Below are positions 49,117-58,326 of a DNA stretch of 64,000 bases, piece by piece (within the stretch, counting starts at the first letter, position 1; each line of letters starts with the position of its first letter). Below the pieces are notes generated by a model. It was given only the letters and a program-made list of their open reading frames with translations, had not been told where the DNA came from and made no database searches. The DNA is taken from contig NZ_CP059322.2 in the NCBI RefSeq assembly GCF_013694245.2, forward strand, positions 1,236,001 through 1,300,000, written 5' to 3'. The translations under genes were made by a program, and so were the position numbers. The stretch comes from Micromonospora ferruginea. GTDB taxonomy: Bacteria > Actinomycetota > Actinomycetes > Mycobacteriales > Micromonosporaceae.

Positions 49117-50085
49117 GTGCAAACCAACCGGTTGGGCCGCTCGACGGTCCGGGTCACCGCGGTCGGCTTCGGCGCGGCCGGGATCGGCAACCTCTACCGC
49201 GGCGTCACCGACGACGACGCGCGCGGCGCCGTCGACGCCGCCTGGGGTGCCGGCATCCGATACTTCGACACCGCCCCGCACTACGGCCTCGGGCTCTCCG
49301 AGCGCCGCCTCGGCGCGGCGCTGGCCGGGCGGCCCCGCGCCGAGTTCAGCGTCTCCACCAAGGTCGGACGCATCCTGGTGCCGTCCCCGGACACCGCCGA
49401 CCGGCGCGACGACGCGGCCGGGTTCGACGTCCCCGCCGACCACGTGCGCCGGTGGGACTTCAGCGCCGACGGGGTACGCCGGTCGCTGGAGTCCAGCCTT
49501 GACCGCCTCGGCCTCGACCGGGTGGACGTGGCGCTGATCCACGACCCCGACGACCACTGGCGGCAGGCGGTCGAGCAGGCGTACCCGGCCCTGCACGAGC
49601 TGCGCGCGCAGGGCGTGGTCGGGGCGATCGGGGTGGGCATGAACCAGTGGCAGATGCTGGAGCGGTTCGTCAGCGACACCGACGTCGACACCGTCATGCT
49701 CGCCGGCCGCTACACCCTGCTCGACCAGTCCGCCGCGCGGACGCTGCTGCCCCGCTGCCGGGAGCGCGGGGTGGGGGTGCTCGCCGCCGGCGTGTTCAAC
49801 AGCGGCGTGCTGGCCACCGAGACCCCCGGGCGGACCTACGACTACGGGCCGATCCCGCAGCCCCTGTACGACCGGGCGCTGCGCATCGCCGAGGTGTGCC
49901 GCGCGCACGGGGTGACGCTGCCGCAGGCGGCGATCGCGTTCGTCGCGCGGCATCCCGCCGTCGCGACGGTCGTGCTCGGTGCGAAGAGCCCGGCCCAGGT
50001 GCGGCGGAACGCCGCCTGCACCGGCACGCCGGTCCCGGCGTCGCTCTGGACGGACCTCGTCGCGCAGGGGCTGGTCGAGTCGTGA
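49117..50085 (+). CDS. Aldo/keto reductase, L-fucose/D-threo-aldose dehydrogenase-like
   Basis: A 322-residue aldo/keto reductase from GTG 49117, with GAGGAG upstream. The fold is shown by GFGAAGIGNLYRG, YFDTAPHYGLGLSERRLGAAL (catalytic Asp and Tyr), FSVSTKVGR (Lys), DVALIHDPDDH (His) and VVLGAKSPAQVRRN. This subgroup includes D-threo-aldose 1-dehydrogenase, which oxidises L-fucose to the lactone. That fits the lactonase and fuconate dehydratase nearby. It lies in one operon with the SDR and is convergent with the GntR gene. Confidence 0.88.
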   Translation: MQTNRLGRSTVRVTAVGFGAAGIGNLYRGVTDDDARGAVDAAWGAGIRYFDTAPHYGLGLSERRLGAALAGRPRAEFSVSTKVGRILVPSPDTADRRDDAAGFDVPADHVRRWDFSADGVRRSLESSLDRLGLDRVDVALIHDPDDHWRQAVEQAYPALHELRAQGVVGAIGVGMNQWQMLERFVSDTDVDTVMLAGRYTLLDQSAARTLLPRCRERGVGVLAAGVFNSGVLATETPGRTYDYGPIPQPLYDRALRIAEVCRAHGVTLPQAAIAFVARHPAVATVVLGAKSPAQVRRNAACTGTPVPASLWTDLVAQGLVES

Positions 50086-50097
50086 CCCTGGCTCCGG

Positions 50098-50802
50098 TCA
50101 GTCCGGCCGGCCGTCGCCGTCGGTCTCGGCCAGGATCGTCCGCAGCCAGGACTCGGAGGTGTTGACGTGCATCAACGCGGTCGCCTGGGCGAGTGTCTGG
50201 TCGCGGGCGCGCAGCGCGCGGTAGATCGCCTGATGCTCGCCGAGCGTGACGTGTGCCGCGTTGCCCTCGATCAGGCCGCGCCAGACCCGGGCTCGCACGG
50301 TCTGTCCGGAGAGCCCGTCGAGCAGCGAGGTGAGCGTCTCGTTGCCGGTGGCCGCGATGACCGTGCGATGGAAGGCCGTGTCGTACTGGATCAGCTTCTC
50401 GGCGTCCTCGGCGGCGGTCCGCATGTCCTCCAGGAGCTGCGCCAGCTCGTCGAGGTGGGCGTCGGTGAGGCGGGCGGCGGCCAGGCCGGTGGCGGCCGGC
50501 TCCAGCAGCCGGCGTACCTCCATGACCTCCAACAGCGTGTCGTCGCGCAGGAGTTCCACGGCCAGGCCGACGCCCTCCAGCAGCAGGCGTGGCGCCAGGC
50601 TGGTGACGTAGGTGCCGTCGCCGCGGCGGACGTCGAGCACGCGCGCCGACTCCAGGGCCTTGACCGCCTCCCGGACGCCGCTGCGGGAGAGCCCGATCTG
50701 AACCGCGAGCTGCGGCTCCGGAGGCAGCCGGGCCCCCGGAGGAAGCTCCCCGGACTGGATCATCTGCCTGATCTTTGCGATGGCCTCGTCGGTCAGTGCC
50801 AT
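50098..50802 (-). CDS. GntR/FadR-family (FCD) regulator
   Basis: A 234-residue GntR regulator from ATG 50802. The HTH reads MALTDEAIAKIRQMIQSGELPPGARLPPEPQLAVQIGLSRSGVREAVKALESARVLDVRRGDGTYV (1-66). The FCD domain follows with metal-ligand type residues (RRLLEPAATGLAAARLTDAHLDELAQLL, YDTAFHRTVIAATGNETL, GEHQAIYRALRARD). It divides the SDR/AKR operon from the ABC operon and is divergent from the latter, so it most likely represses sugar import and catabolism until an acidic intermediate binds. Confidence 0.9.
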   Translation of the reverse strand: MALTDEAIAKIRQMIQSGELPPGARLPPEPQLAVQIGLSRSGVREAVKALESARVLDVRRGDGTYVTSLAPRLLLEGVGLAVELLRDDTLLEVMEVRRLLEPAATGLAAARLTDAHLDELAQLLEDMRTAAEDAEKLIQYDTAFHRTVIAATGNETLTSLLDGLSGQTVRARVWRGLIEGNAAHVTLGEHQAIYRALRARDQTLAQATALMHVNTSESWLRTILAETDGDGRPD

Positions 50803-50977
50803 GCGCCCTCCCTCGCCCCGGTGCTCGCCCGGTAGACATCATATCTCCGCACATCCACGTCTCAGGGGCCAGCTCTACCTGGGCGCTCAGCGGTCCGTCA
50901 GAGGTCGAGCGGTGGGCGCCGGTAACGCGCCGGAAACCTGTCCCTAGACAGCCATAAAGAGTTTCGTCTATAAAGAC

Positions 50978-50991
50978 ATCAGACCTTTGGC
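50978..50991. promoter_or_regulatory. GntR-locus motif, copy 2
   Basis: ATCAGACCTTTGGC in the GntR/ABC divergent gap, just downstream of a GTCT-ATAA-AGAC palindrome (50966-50977). It is the near copy of 48084-48097 and a candidate operator for the FCD regulator. Confidence 0.5.
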
Positions 50992-51061
50992 CGTCCGTCG
51001 TCTGCCGGCGGTCGACGAGCGAGCACCCCCTCCGCGCAGATCGGACCCGAACAGGAGAACG

Positions 51062-52120
51062 GTGAGCCTCACGATTTCGCTACGCCTGACACTGGTGTCC
51101 CTGCTGGGTCTGAGCATGCTGACCGCATGCTCCTCCGGCGGCGACGCCGGCGCCGCCGGCGGCAAGCCGCTCGTCGGCGTCGACTACCCCCGGTCGGACA
51201 CCGACTTCTGGAACGCCTACATCAAGTACGTCCCACCGTCGGCGCAGGAACTGGGCGTCGACCTCAAGACCACCAACTCGCAGAACGACATCGCCACCCT
51301 CATCTCCAACACCCAGACGTTCATCAGCCAGAACGTCAAAGGTGTGGTGATGGCGCCGCAGGACACCGCCGCCATCGCCCCGTCGCTGCAACAGTTGGCC
51401 GACAAGAAGATCCCGGTCGTCACCATCGACACCCGGCCGGACACCGGCAAGGTCTTCATGGTGGTCCGCGCCGACAACCGGGCCTACGGCACCAAGGCGT
51501 GCCAGTTCCTCGGCACGAAGCTCGGCGGCAAGGGCAAGGTCATCATGTTCCAGGGCGGGCTCGACTCGATCAACGGCCGGGACCGCACCGAGTCGTTCAA
51601 CGAGTGCATGAAGCAGAACTACCCGGGCATCACCGTCTTCGGTGAGGCGACCGAGTGGAAGGGCGACCTCGCGGCGTCGAAGTTCCAGACCCGGCTCGCC
51701 TCCGACCCGGACATCAAGGGCGTCTACATGCAGTCCTCGTTCGCGCTCGCCGGCACGCTCCAGGTGCTCAAGCAGCGCAACCTGCAGTTCCCGCCCTCGG
51801 ACCCCCGGCACGTCTTCGTGGTGTCCAACGACGGCATCCCGGAGGAACTCAAGAACATCAAGGCGGGCCTGATCGACGCCACGGTCAGCCAGCCCGCCGA
51901 CCAGTTCGCCAGGTACGGCCTCTACTACGTCAAGGCCGCGATCGACGGGAAGACCTTCGCCCCCGGCCCGACCGACCACGACAGCACCATCGTCCAGGTC
52001 CGTGACGGGCTGCTCGAGGACCAGCTCGCCGCGCCGCTGGTCACCGCCGACGGCGCCACCATCGCCGGACAACCGACCCTGAAGTACGACGACCGGACGC
52101 TGTGGGGCAACGCGTCGTGA
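51062..52120 (+). CDS. Sugar ABC transporter substrate-binding lipoprotein
   Basis: A 352-residue periplasmic-binding protein (PBP type 1) from GTG 51062. The N-terminus has SLTISLRLTLVSLLGLSMLTAC with the lipobox Cys. VGVDYPRSDTDFWNAYIKYVPPSAQELGVDL, FISQNVKGVVMAPQDTAAIAPSLQQLADKKIPVVTIDTRPD and the late FVVSNDGIPEELKNIKAG are the ribose/xylose-binding hallmarks. It captures a sugar at the outer face and delivers it to the next two proteins. Its stop overlaps the ATPase gene start. Confidence 0.92.
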   Translation: MSLTISLRLTLVSLLGLSMLTACSSGGDAGAAGGKPLVGVDYPRSDTDFWNAYIKYVPPSAQELGVDLKTTNSQNDIATLISNTQTFISQNVKGVVMAPQDTAAIAPSLQQLADKKIPVVTIDTRPDTGKVFMVVRADNRAYGTKACQFLGTKLGGKGKVIMFQGGLDSINGRDRTESFNECMKQNYPGITVFGEATEWKGDLAASKFQTRLASDPDIKGVYMQSSFALAGTLQVLKQRNLQFPPSDPRHVFVVSNDGIPEELKNIKAGLIDATVSQPADQFARYGLYYVKAAIDGKTFAPGPTDHDSTIVQVRDGLLEDQLAAPLVTADGATIAGQPTLKYDDRTLWGNAS

Positions 52121-53661
52121 CCGACCCCGCAGCACGCCCCGACGACGGGCGGGCCGACCACGGTCCACCCGTCGTCGAGGCGGTCGACATCACCAAGCGC
52201 TACGGCTCCACCCTCGCCCTGGACTCGGCCGGCATCATGGTCCGGCCGGGGGAGACACACGCCCTGGTCGGCCGCAACGGCGCCGGCAAGTCCACCCTGG
52301 TCGGCATCCTCACCGGCTTGCAGGAACCGGACGGCGGGCAGGTCGCGTTCGACGGTCGCCCGGCCCCGCCACTGGCCGACCGCGACGCCTGGCGACGCCG
52401 GGTCGCCTGCGTCTACCAGAAGTCGACAGTCATCCCCACGCTGAGCGTCGCGGAGAACCTGTTCCTCAACCGCCACGCGCGGGGCCGGGACCGGCTCATC
52501 CGGTGGCGCACCGTGCGCCGTGAGGCCGAGCGGCTGCTCCAGGAGTGGTCGGTGGACGCGGACGTGGACCAGCCGGCCGGCACGCTCACCGTCGAGGAAC
52601 GCCAGTTCGTCGAGATCGCCCGGGCGCTGTCGTTCGGGGCCCGGTTCATCATCCTCGACGAACCCACCGCGCAACTCGACGCCGGCGGCATCGCCCGGCT
52701 GTTCGCCCGCATCCGCGATCTCCAGCGACAGGGCGTGACGTTCCTGTTCATCAGCCACCACCTCCAGGAGATCTACGAGATCTGCGACACCGTCACCGTG
52801 TTCCGCGACGCCCGGCACATCCGCACCGCGGCGGTCGCCGACGTCACCCCGGCCGAGTTGGTGGCGGCGATGACGGGCGAGGAGGCCGGCGCCGGGCCCG
52901 CCACCACCCGGCCCGCGCCGGCCGGGGACGCCGCCGAGCTGTTGGCCGTCGACGGCCTGGTCACCGGCGCCGGGGCCGAGGCGTCCTTCCGCGTCCGCGC
53001 CGGCGAGGTGGTCGGGTTGGCGGGCGGCGGCGGCAGCGGCAAGGTCGACGTGGCCGAGACGATCGTCGGCCTGCGCCGGCTGTGGGGCGGCACGGTACGC
53101 CTCGACGGGCGCGTGCTGCGCCCCGGCAGCGTGCGTGACGCGCTCGACGCCGGCATCGGGCTGGTCCCGCAGGACCGGCACCGGCAGGGCCTGGTGCCGA
53201 TGCTGTCGGTCGCCGAGAACATCACCATGACCGTGCCGGGGAAGCTGCGCCGTCGCGGCTTCCTCGCGCCGGCCCGCCGCGACGCGTTCGCCGAACGGTC
53301 CATCGCGGACCTGGGCATCAAGACCGCGGGCCCGGGGCAGCCGGTGTCCGGCCTGTCCGGCGGCAACCAGCAGAAGGTGGTGATGGGTCGGGCGCTGGCC
53401 AGCGACCCGAAGCTGCTGGTGCTGATCACTCCCACCGCCGGGGTCGACGTGCGGTCGAAACAGAACCTGCTCGCGGTGGTCGACCGGGTCTCCGCCCAGG
53501 GCACCGGCGTGCTCATCGTCTCCGACGAACTCGACGACCTGCGCGGGTGCGACCGGGTGCTGGTCATGTTCGCCGGCCGCGTCGTGCGGGAGATGCCCCG
53601 GGGCTGGCGCGACGCCGACCTCGTGGCCGCCATGGAAGGGGTGCAGGCCGAGCATGTCTGA
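52117..53661 (+). CDS. Sugar ABC transporter ATPase (two-domain, RbsA-like)
   Basis: A 514-residue double ATPase from GTG 52117. The first domain has Walker A GRNGAGKST and Walker B FIILDEPTAQLD (signature TVEERQ, variant as usual in RbsA types). The second domain keeps the signature LSGGNQQKVVMGRAL, but Walker A is GGGGSGKVD and Walker B reads LLVLITPTAGVDV, lacking the Asp-Glu pair. The second domain is therefore probably catalytically weak, and asymmetry of this kind is common in sugar importers. It partners the permease whose gene overlaps by 8 bp. Confidence 0.92.
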   Translation: MTDPAARPDDGRADHGPPVVEAVDITKRYGSTLALDSAGIMVRPGETHALVGRNGAGKSTLVGILTGLQEPDGGQVAFDGRPAPPLADRDAWRRRVACVYQKSTVIPTLSVAENLFLNRHARGRDRLIRWRTVRREAERLLQEWSVDADVDQPAGTLTVEERQFVEIARALSFGARFIILDEPTAQLDAGGIARLFARIRDLQRQGVTFLFISHHLQEIYEICDTVTVFRDARHIRTAAVADVTPAELVAAMTGEEAGAGPATTRPAPAGDAAELLAVDGLVTGAGAEASFRVRAGEVVGLAGGGGSGKVDVAETIVGLRRLWGGTVRLDGRVLRPGSVRDALDAGIGLVPQDRHRQGLVPMLSVAENITMTVPGKLRRRGFLAPARRDAFAERSIADLGIKTAGPGQPVSGLSGGNQQKVVMGRALASDPKLLVLITPTAGVDVRSKQNLLAVVDRVSAQGTGVLIVSDELDDLRGCDRVLVMFAGRVVREMPRGWRDADLVAAMEGVQAEHV

Positions 53662-54688
53662 CACGCTTGTCTCCACGGGCGCACCGGCGCCCACCGACCG
53701 TCCGAGCGCCCGACGGCGGATGCCCGCGCTGGCCCGCCTGCGGGACCTGGTGCTGGTGCCGGCGATCGTGGTGATCGCCGTGGTCGGCCAACTGGTCAAC
53801 CCGGTCTTCCTGCAGAGCGACAACCTGATCAACATCCTGCAGAGCATGTCCGCCATCGCGATCCTGGTGCTCGCCGAGACGCTGGTGCTCATCACCGGCA
53901 AGATGGACCTGTCGCTGGAGTCCACCTTCGGCCTTGCCCCGGGCGTCGCGGCCTGGCTGGTGGTCGACCCGGCGATCACCCACGGGCTCGGCGTCGACCT
54001 GCTCGACGGCGCCTGGGCCGTCCCGGTCACCCTGCTCGTCGGCGCGCTCGTCGGCGCGTTCAACGGCCTGCTGATCGTCCGGTACGGACTGAACGGCTTC
54101 ATCGTCACACTCGGCATGCTGATCGTGCTGCGGGGCCTGCTCACCGGCATCTCCGGCGGCAGCACCTTCTTCGGCCTGCCGCCGTCGATGTCCTATCTGG
54201 GCAGCGCCTCCTGGCTCGGGGTGCCGGTCTCCATCTGGCTGTGCCTGGTGGCGTTCGCGGTGGCCGTCGTGGTGCTCGGCTACACCTCCGGCGGCCGGGC
54301 GCTGTACGCGATCGGCGGCAACGTCGACGCGGCGCGGGCGGCCGGCATCCGCACCGACCGGATCCTCTGGCTCACGCTCGTCACCGCCAGCGTGCTCGCC
54401 GCGCTGGCCGGCCTGATCCAGGCCGGGCGGCTCGCCTCCATCCCCAGTGGGCAGGGCGACGGGGCGATCTTCCAGGTGTTCGCCGCCGCGGTCATCGGCG
54501 GCGTGAGCCTCAACGGCGGCAAGGGCAGCATGGTCGGCGCCTTCACCGGCGTGCTGCTGCTGTTCATGATCGTCAACGTGCTGACGCTGGCCGGCGTGCC
54601 CGCGCAGTGGACGAACTTCCTCAACGGCGCGGTCATCCTGGTCGCCCTTGTGCTGTCCCGGATCACCGGGGGCAAGGCGCAGGAGTGA
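53654..54688 (+). CDS. Sugar ABC transporter permease (RbsC-like)
   Basis: A 344-residue permease with about nine to ten spans. Conserved stretches are NLINILQSMSAIAILVLAETLVLITGKMDLSLESTFGLAPG, GLLIVRYGLNGFIVTLGMLIVLRGLLTGISGG, and GGNVDAARAAGIRTDRILWLTLVTASVLAALAG (the EAA-like loop), all typical of the ribose/xylose permease family. It overlaps the ATPase gene by 8 bp and is 33 bp before the fuconate dehydratase gene. Confidence 0.93.
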   Translation: MSDTLVSTGAPAPTDRPSARRRMPALARLRDLVLVPAIVVIAVVGQLVNPVFLQSDNLINILQSMSAIAILVLAETLVLITGKMDLSLESTFGLAPGVAAWLVVDPAITHGLGVDLLDGAWAVPVTLLVGALVGAFNGLLIVRYGLNGFIVTLGMLIVLRGLLTGISGGSTFFGLPPSMSYLGSASWLGVPVSIWLCLVAFAVAVVVLGYTSGGRALYAIGGNVDAARAAGIRTDRILWLTLVTASVLAALAGLIQAGRLASIPSGQGDGAIFQVFAAAVIGGVSLNGGKGSMVGAFTGVLLLFMIVNVLTLAGVPAQWTNFLNGAVILVALVLSRITGGKAQE

Positions 54689-54721
54689 ACGCACACACAT
54701 CCGACGATCCGGGAGCAGACG

Positions 54722-56047
54722 GTGACTGAGCTGATCTCGTCCGTAGCGACCTTCGACGTGCGATTCCCGACCTCGCGGCACCGCGACGGATCCGACGCGA
54801 TGAACCCCTTCCCCGACTACTCCGCCGCCTACGTCGTGCTGCGCACCACCGGCGGCGCCGAGGGCCACGGGCTGGTCTTCACCGTCGGCCGCGGCACCGA
54901 GATCCAGGTGGCCGCCGTACGGACGCTCGCCGACCTGATCGTCGGCGCGTCGGTCGACGAGATCGTGGCCGACCCGGGCGCGCTCGCCCGCCGCCTGATC
55001 GGCGACAGCCAGATCCGCTGGCTCGGCCCCGAGAAGGGCGTCGTGCACATGGCCGCCGGCGGCATCGTCAACGCCGTCTGGGACCTGGCCGCCCGACGGG
55101 CCGGCAAGCCGCTGTGGAAGCTGCTGGCCGACCTCACCCCCGAGCAGATCGTCGCCCAGGTGGACTTCCGCTACCTGCGCGACGCCCTCACCGAGGACGA
55201 GGCCCTGGCGCTGCTGCGCGCCGGCGTGCCGGGCCGGGCCGAGCGGGAACGGCTGCTGCGCGAGGAGGGCTACCCGGCCTACACCACCACCCCCGGCTGG
55301 CTGGGCTACGACGACGACAAGCTCACCCGGCTGTGCCAGGAGGCGGTGCAGGACGGCTACGACCTGATCAAACTCAAGGTCGGCGCCGACCTCGACGACG
55401 ACGTGCGCCGGATGGCGCTGGCCCGCCAGGCGGTCGGGCCCAAGGTCCGACTCGCGGTCGACGCCAACCAGATCTGGGGCGTGCCCGAGGCGATCGGGTG
55501 GATGAGCGCGCTGCGCGGCTTCGACCCGTACTGGATCGAGGAGCCCACCTCGCCCGACGACATCCTCGGCCACGCCGCGGTCCGGCGCGCCCTGGCCCCC
55601 GTCAAGGTGGCCACCGGCGAGCACGTCCACAACGCCGTGATGTTCAAGCAGCTCCTCCAGGCCGACGCGGTCGACGTCGTGCAGATCGACGCCTGCCGCG
55701 TCGGCGGCGTCAACGAGAACCTGGCGATCCTGCTGCTGGCCGCCAAGCACGGCGTGCCGGTCTGCCCGCACGCCGGCGGCGTGGGGCTGTGCGAACTCGT
55801 CCAGCACCTGGCCATGTTCGACTTCGTGGCGGTCAGCGGTAGCTGGGAGGACCGGGCCATCGAGTACGTCGACCACCTGCACGAGCACTTCGTCGATCCG
55901 GTCCGCGTCGAGCGGGGTCGCTACCGCGCGCCGACCGCGCCGGGCATGAGCGGGCAGCTTCTGGCCGACACGCTCGACGCGTACCGCTTCCCCGACGGCC
56001 CGCAGTGGACCGCGGCCGGCGACGCCGTCCCGGCCGCGACCGCCTGA
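54722..56047 (+). CDS. L-fuconate dehydratase (enolase superfamily)
   Basis: A 441-residue enolase-superfamily enzyme from GTG 54722. The catalytic frame is visible as [14 protein letters not shown] (KxK bases, around residues 218-220), [19 protein letters not shown] and [15 protein letters not shown] (His base). The [27 protein letters not shown]-terminus and overall length match fuconate dehydratases. It converts L-fuconate to 2-keto-3-deoxy-L-fuconate. It lies between the importer and the lactonase genes in a compact operon. Confidence 0.9.
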   Translation: MTELISSVATFDVRFPTSRHRDGSDAMNPFPDYSAAYVVLRTTGGAEGHGLVFTVGRGTEIQVAAVRTLADLIVGASVDEIVADPGALARRLIGDSQIRWLGPEKGVVHMAAGGIVNAVWDLAARRAGKPLWKLLADLTPEQIVAQVDFRYLRDALTEDEALALLRAGVPGRAERERLLREEGYPAYTTTPGWLGYDDDKLTRLCQEAVQDGYDLIKLKVGADLDDDVRRMALARQAVGPKVRLAVDANQIWGVPEAIGWMSALRGFDPYWIEEPTSPDDILGHAAVRRALAPVKVATGEHVHNAVMFKQLLQADAVDVVQIDACRVGGVNENLAILLLAAKHGVPVCPHAGGVGLCELVQHLAMFDFVAVSGSWEDRAIEYVDHLHEHFVDPVRVERGRYRAPTAPGMSGQLLADTLDAYRFPDGPQWTAAGDAVPAATA

Positions 56048-56096
56048 GCGCGCAACCGACCGATTCCACCGAGGCCCGTACGGGCAGGGAGACGTC

Positions 56097-56987
56097 TTGA
56101 TCGTCGACGCGCACCACCACCTCTGGCGACCCGAACGCGGCTACACCTGGCTCGACGACCCCGGCCTGGCCGGCATCCGCCGGCCGTTCACCCCGCCGGA
56201 CCTGCGCGCCGCGATCGACGCCGCCGGCGTACGCCACACGGTGCTGGTGGAGGGCGGACGCTGCCACCGCGACGAGGCCCCGGAGTTTCTCGGCCACGCC
56301 GCCGACACCGAACCGATCGCCGGCGTGGTGGCCTGGGCCGACGTCACCGACCCCGACCTGCCGGACACGCTCGCCGACTACCGGCGGATGCGCGGCGGTG
56401 AGCTGCTGGTGGGCATCCGCTCGCAGGTGCAGGGCGAGCCCGACCCCGACTACCTGGACCGGCCGGACGTCCGCCGCGGCCTGGTCGCGGTGGCCGACGC
56501 CGGGCTGGTCTTCGACCTGGTGATCCGGGCCGACCAGATCCCCGCCGCGGCCCGCGCGGCCCGAGACCTGCCGCAGGTGCCGTTCGTCCTGGACCATCTG
56601 GGCAAGCCGCGCATCCGCGCCGGCGTCGCCGGGCTGGCCGGCTGGTCGGCCGACCTGGCGGCGCTCGCCGCCAGTCCCAACGTGACCGCCAAGCTCTCCG
56701 GTCTGGTGACCGAGGCCGGGCCCGGCTGGACGGTGGCCGCGCTGCGGCCCTTCGTGGCCGTCGCGGTGGAGACCTTCGGGGCGTCGCGGCTGATGTTCGG
56801 CTCCGACTGGCCGGTCTGCCTGCTCGTCGCCGACTACCGCGTGGTGCGCGACGCGCTGGGGGCGGCGCTGCCGCCGCTGTCCGCGGGCGAACGCGACGAG
56901 ATCTTCGCCGGCACCGCGGTGCGCGTGTACCGGCTCGCGGTCCGAGAGGACGGAACGGGAGAGGGATGCAACGCTACGGCACGGTGA
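56097..56987 (+). CDS. Amidohydrolase-family lactonase (L-fuconolactonase-like)
   Basis: A 296-residue amidohydrolase from TTG 56097. MIVDAHHHLWRPERGYTWLDD has the HxH metal motif. FVLDHLGKPRI (around 163) is the following metal His, FGSDWPVCLL (around 235) the late Asp. This is the COG3618 TIM-barrel signature that includes L-fucono-1,5-lactonase. It opens the lactone made by the fucose dehydrogenase. It is 49 bp after the dehydratase gene and overlaps the mutarotase gene by 22 bp. Confidence 0.88.
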   Translation: MIVDAHHHLWRPERGYTWLDDPGLAGIRRPFTPPDLRAAIDAAGVRHTVLVEGGRCHRDEAPEFLGHAADTEPIAGVVAWADVTDPDLPDTLADYRRMRGGELLVGIRSQVQGEPDPDYLDRPDVRRGLVAVADAGLVFDLVIRADQIPAAARAARDLPQVPFVLDHLGKPRIRAGVAGLAGWSADLAALAASPNVTAKLSGLVTEAGPGWTVAALRPFVAVAVETFGASRLMFGSDWPVCLLVADYRVVRDALGAALPPLSAGERDEIFAGTAVRVYRLAVREDGTGEGCNATAR

Positions 56988-57304
56988 TCCGGCTACGCCC
57001 GGAGCGGCGCGCGGCATACCTGCGGCTGCACGCCCAGGTCTGGCCGAGCGTGGAGCAGACGCTCCGGGCGGCCAACATCCGCAACTACACGATCTTCCTG
57101 CACGGCGACCTGCTCTTCGGCTACTACGAGTATTTCGGCGCCGACCACGCCGCCGACCAGGCCCGCATCGCGGCCGACCCGCAGACCCGCCGGTGGTGGC
57201 AACTCACCGACCCGTGCCAGGAGTCCCTGGCCGACCCGGACTCCGGGCAGTGGTGGGCGCCCATGCGGGAAGTCTGGCACCTGAGCGAAGGCGGAACGAC
57301 ATGA
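56966..57304 (+). CDS. L-rhamnose/L-fucose mutarotase
   Basis: A 112-residue RhaM-type mutarotase. RYGTVIRLRPERRAAYLRLHAQVWPSVEQTLRAANIRNYTIFLHGDLLFGYYEYFGADHAADQARIAADPQTRRWWQLTDPCQESL contains the His, Tyr and Trp typical of the family. It converts alpha and beta anomers of the 6-deoxysugar so that the dehydrogenase works faster. The gene overlaps both neighbours. Confidence 0.92.
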   Translation: MQRYGTVIRLRPERRAAYLRLHAQVWPSVEQTLRAANIRNYTIFLHGDLLFGYYEYFGADHAADQARIAADPQTRRWWQLTDPCQESLADPDSGQWWAPMREVWHLSEGGTT

Positions 57305-58326
57305 CCCAGGCCGCACTGTACGTCGGCAACCGCACCTTCACCGTCGTGGACCGACCGGCGGTCCCACCCGGGCCCGGCGAGGTCCGCGTCGTCGTCGCCT
57401 ACACCGGCATCTGCGGCACCGACCTGCACGTGCTGCACGGCGCGATGGACCACCGGGTCTCCGCCCCGGCCGTGATCGGGCACGAGATGTCCGGCCGGAT
57501 CGCCGAGCTGGGCGCCGGCGTCACCGGCTGGCGGGTCGGCGACGCGGTGACCGTGATGCCGCTGGCCTGGTGCGGAGACTGTCCGGCGTGCCGCGCCGGG
57601 CACCAGCACGTCTGCCACCGGCTCGACTTCATCGGCATCGACTCACCGGGTGCCATGCAGGGCTCCTGGACCGTGCCGGCCGGGACGCTCGTGGCGCTGC
57701 CCGAGGGCCTGTCCCTGCGGCACGCGGCGCTGATCGAACCGACCGCCGTGGCGGTGCACGATGTACGCCGCTCCCGGCTGGCGGCCGGCGAACGCGCGGT
57801 GGTGATCGGCGCCGGCCCGGTCGGCCTGCTGATCGCCGGTGTCGCCCGCACCGCCGGCGCGCACGTTCTCCTGGTCGAACTCGATCCGCACCGCCGCGAC
57901 GTGGCGACCCGACTCGGCTTCACCGTGGTCGACCCCGCCACCACCGACCCGGCCGACGCCGTCGACGAGCGCACCGGCGGGGCCGGCGCGGCGGTGGTGT
58001 TCGAGGTCTCCGGGTCGGCGGGCGGGATACGGACCGCCACCGGGCTGCTCGCCGTCCGTGGACGCCTCGTCGTGGTCGGCATCCACCCGACACCCCGCGA
58101 GGTGGACCTGCACCGGGTCTTCTGGCGCGAGCTGGAGATCGTCGGCGCCCGGGTCTATCAGCGCGTCGACTTCACCGAGGCGGTCCGCCTGCTGGCGGCC
58201 GGCGAGGTCCCGGCCGAGGACCTCATCACCGAGGTGGTGCCGCTGCGCGACGTCGCCGGCGCGTTCGACGCCCTGGAACGCGGCGGGGTGGTCAAGATCC
58301 TGATCGACTGTGGCGGTGGCCGATGA
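57301..58326 (+). CDS. Zinc-dependent alcohol dehydrogenase
   Basis: A 341-residue medium-chain dehydrogenase from ATG 57301. The catalytic zinc site is shown by YTGICGTDLHVLHG and GHEMSGRI. The structural zinc site is represented by CGDCPACRAGHQHVC. VVIGAGPVGLLIAGVARTAGAHVLLVELD is the NAD-binding Rossmann motif with an acidic residue for NAD. Sorbitol/threonine-dehydrogenase-like. It could oxidise L-fucose, a keto-deoxy acid, or L-lactaldehyde; the sequence does not decide. Overlaps both neighbours. Confidence 0.88.
   Translation: MTQAALYVGNRTFTVVDRPAVPPGPGEVRVVVAYTGICGTDLHVLHGAMDHRVSAPAVIGHEMSGRIAELGAGVTGWRVGDAVTVMPLAWCGDCPACRAGHQHVCHRLDFIGIDSPGAMQGSWTVPAGTLVALPEGLSLRHAALIEPTAVAVHDVRRSRLAAGERAVVIGAGPVGLLIAGVARTAGAHVLLVELDPHRRDVATRLGFTVVDPATTDPADAVDERTGGAGAAVVFEVSGSAGGIRTATGLLAVRGRLVVVGIHPTPREVDLHRVFWRELEIVGARVYQRVDFTEAVRLLAAGEVPAEDLITEVVPLRDVAGAFDALERGGVVKILIDCGGGR

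Noticed and set aside
57193..57300. Upstream in-frame extension of the zinc alcohol dehydrogenase
   Set aside because: The extension overlaps the mutarotase coding sequence in another frame and is not conserved in type. ATG 57301 with the 4-bp overlap is better.
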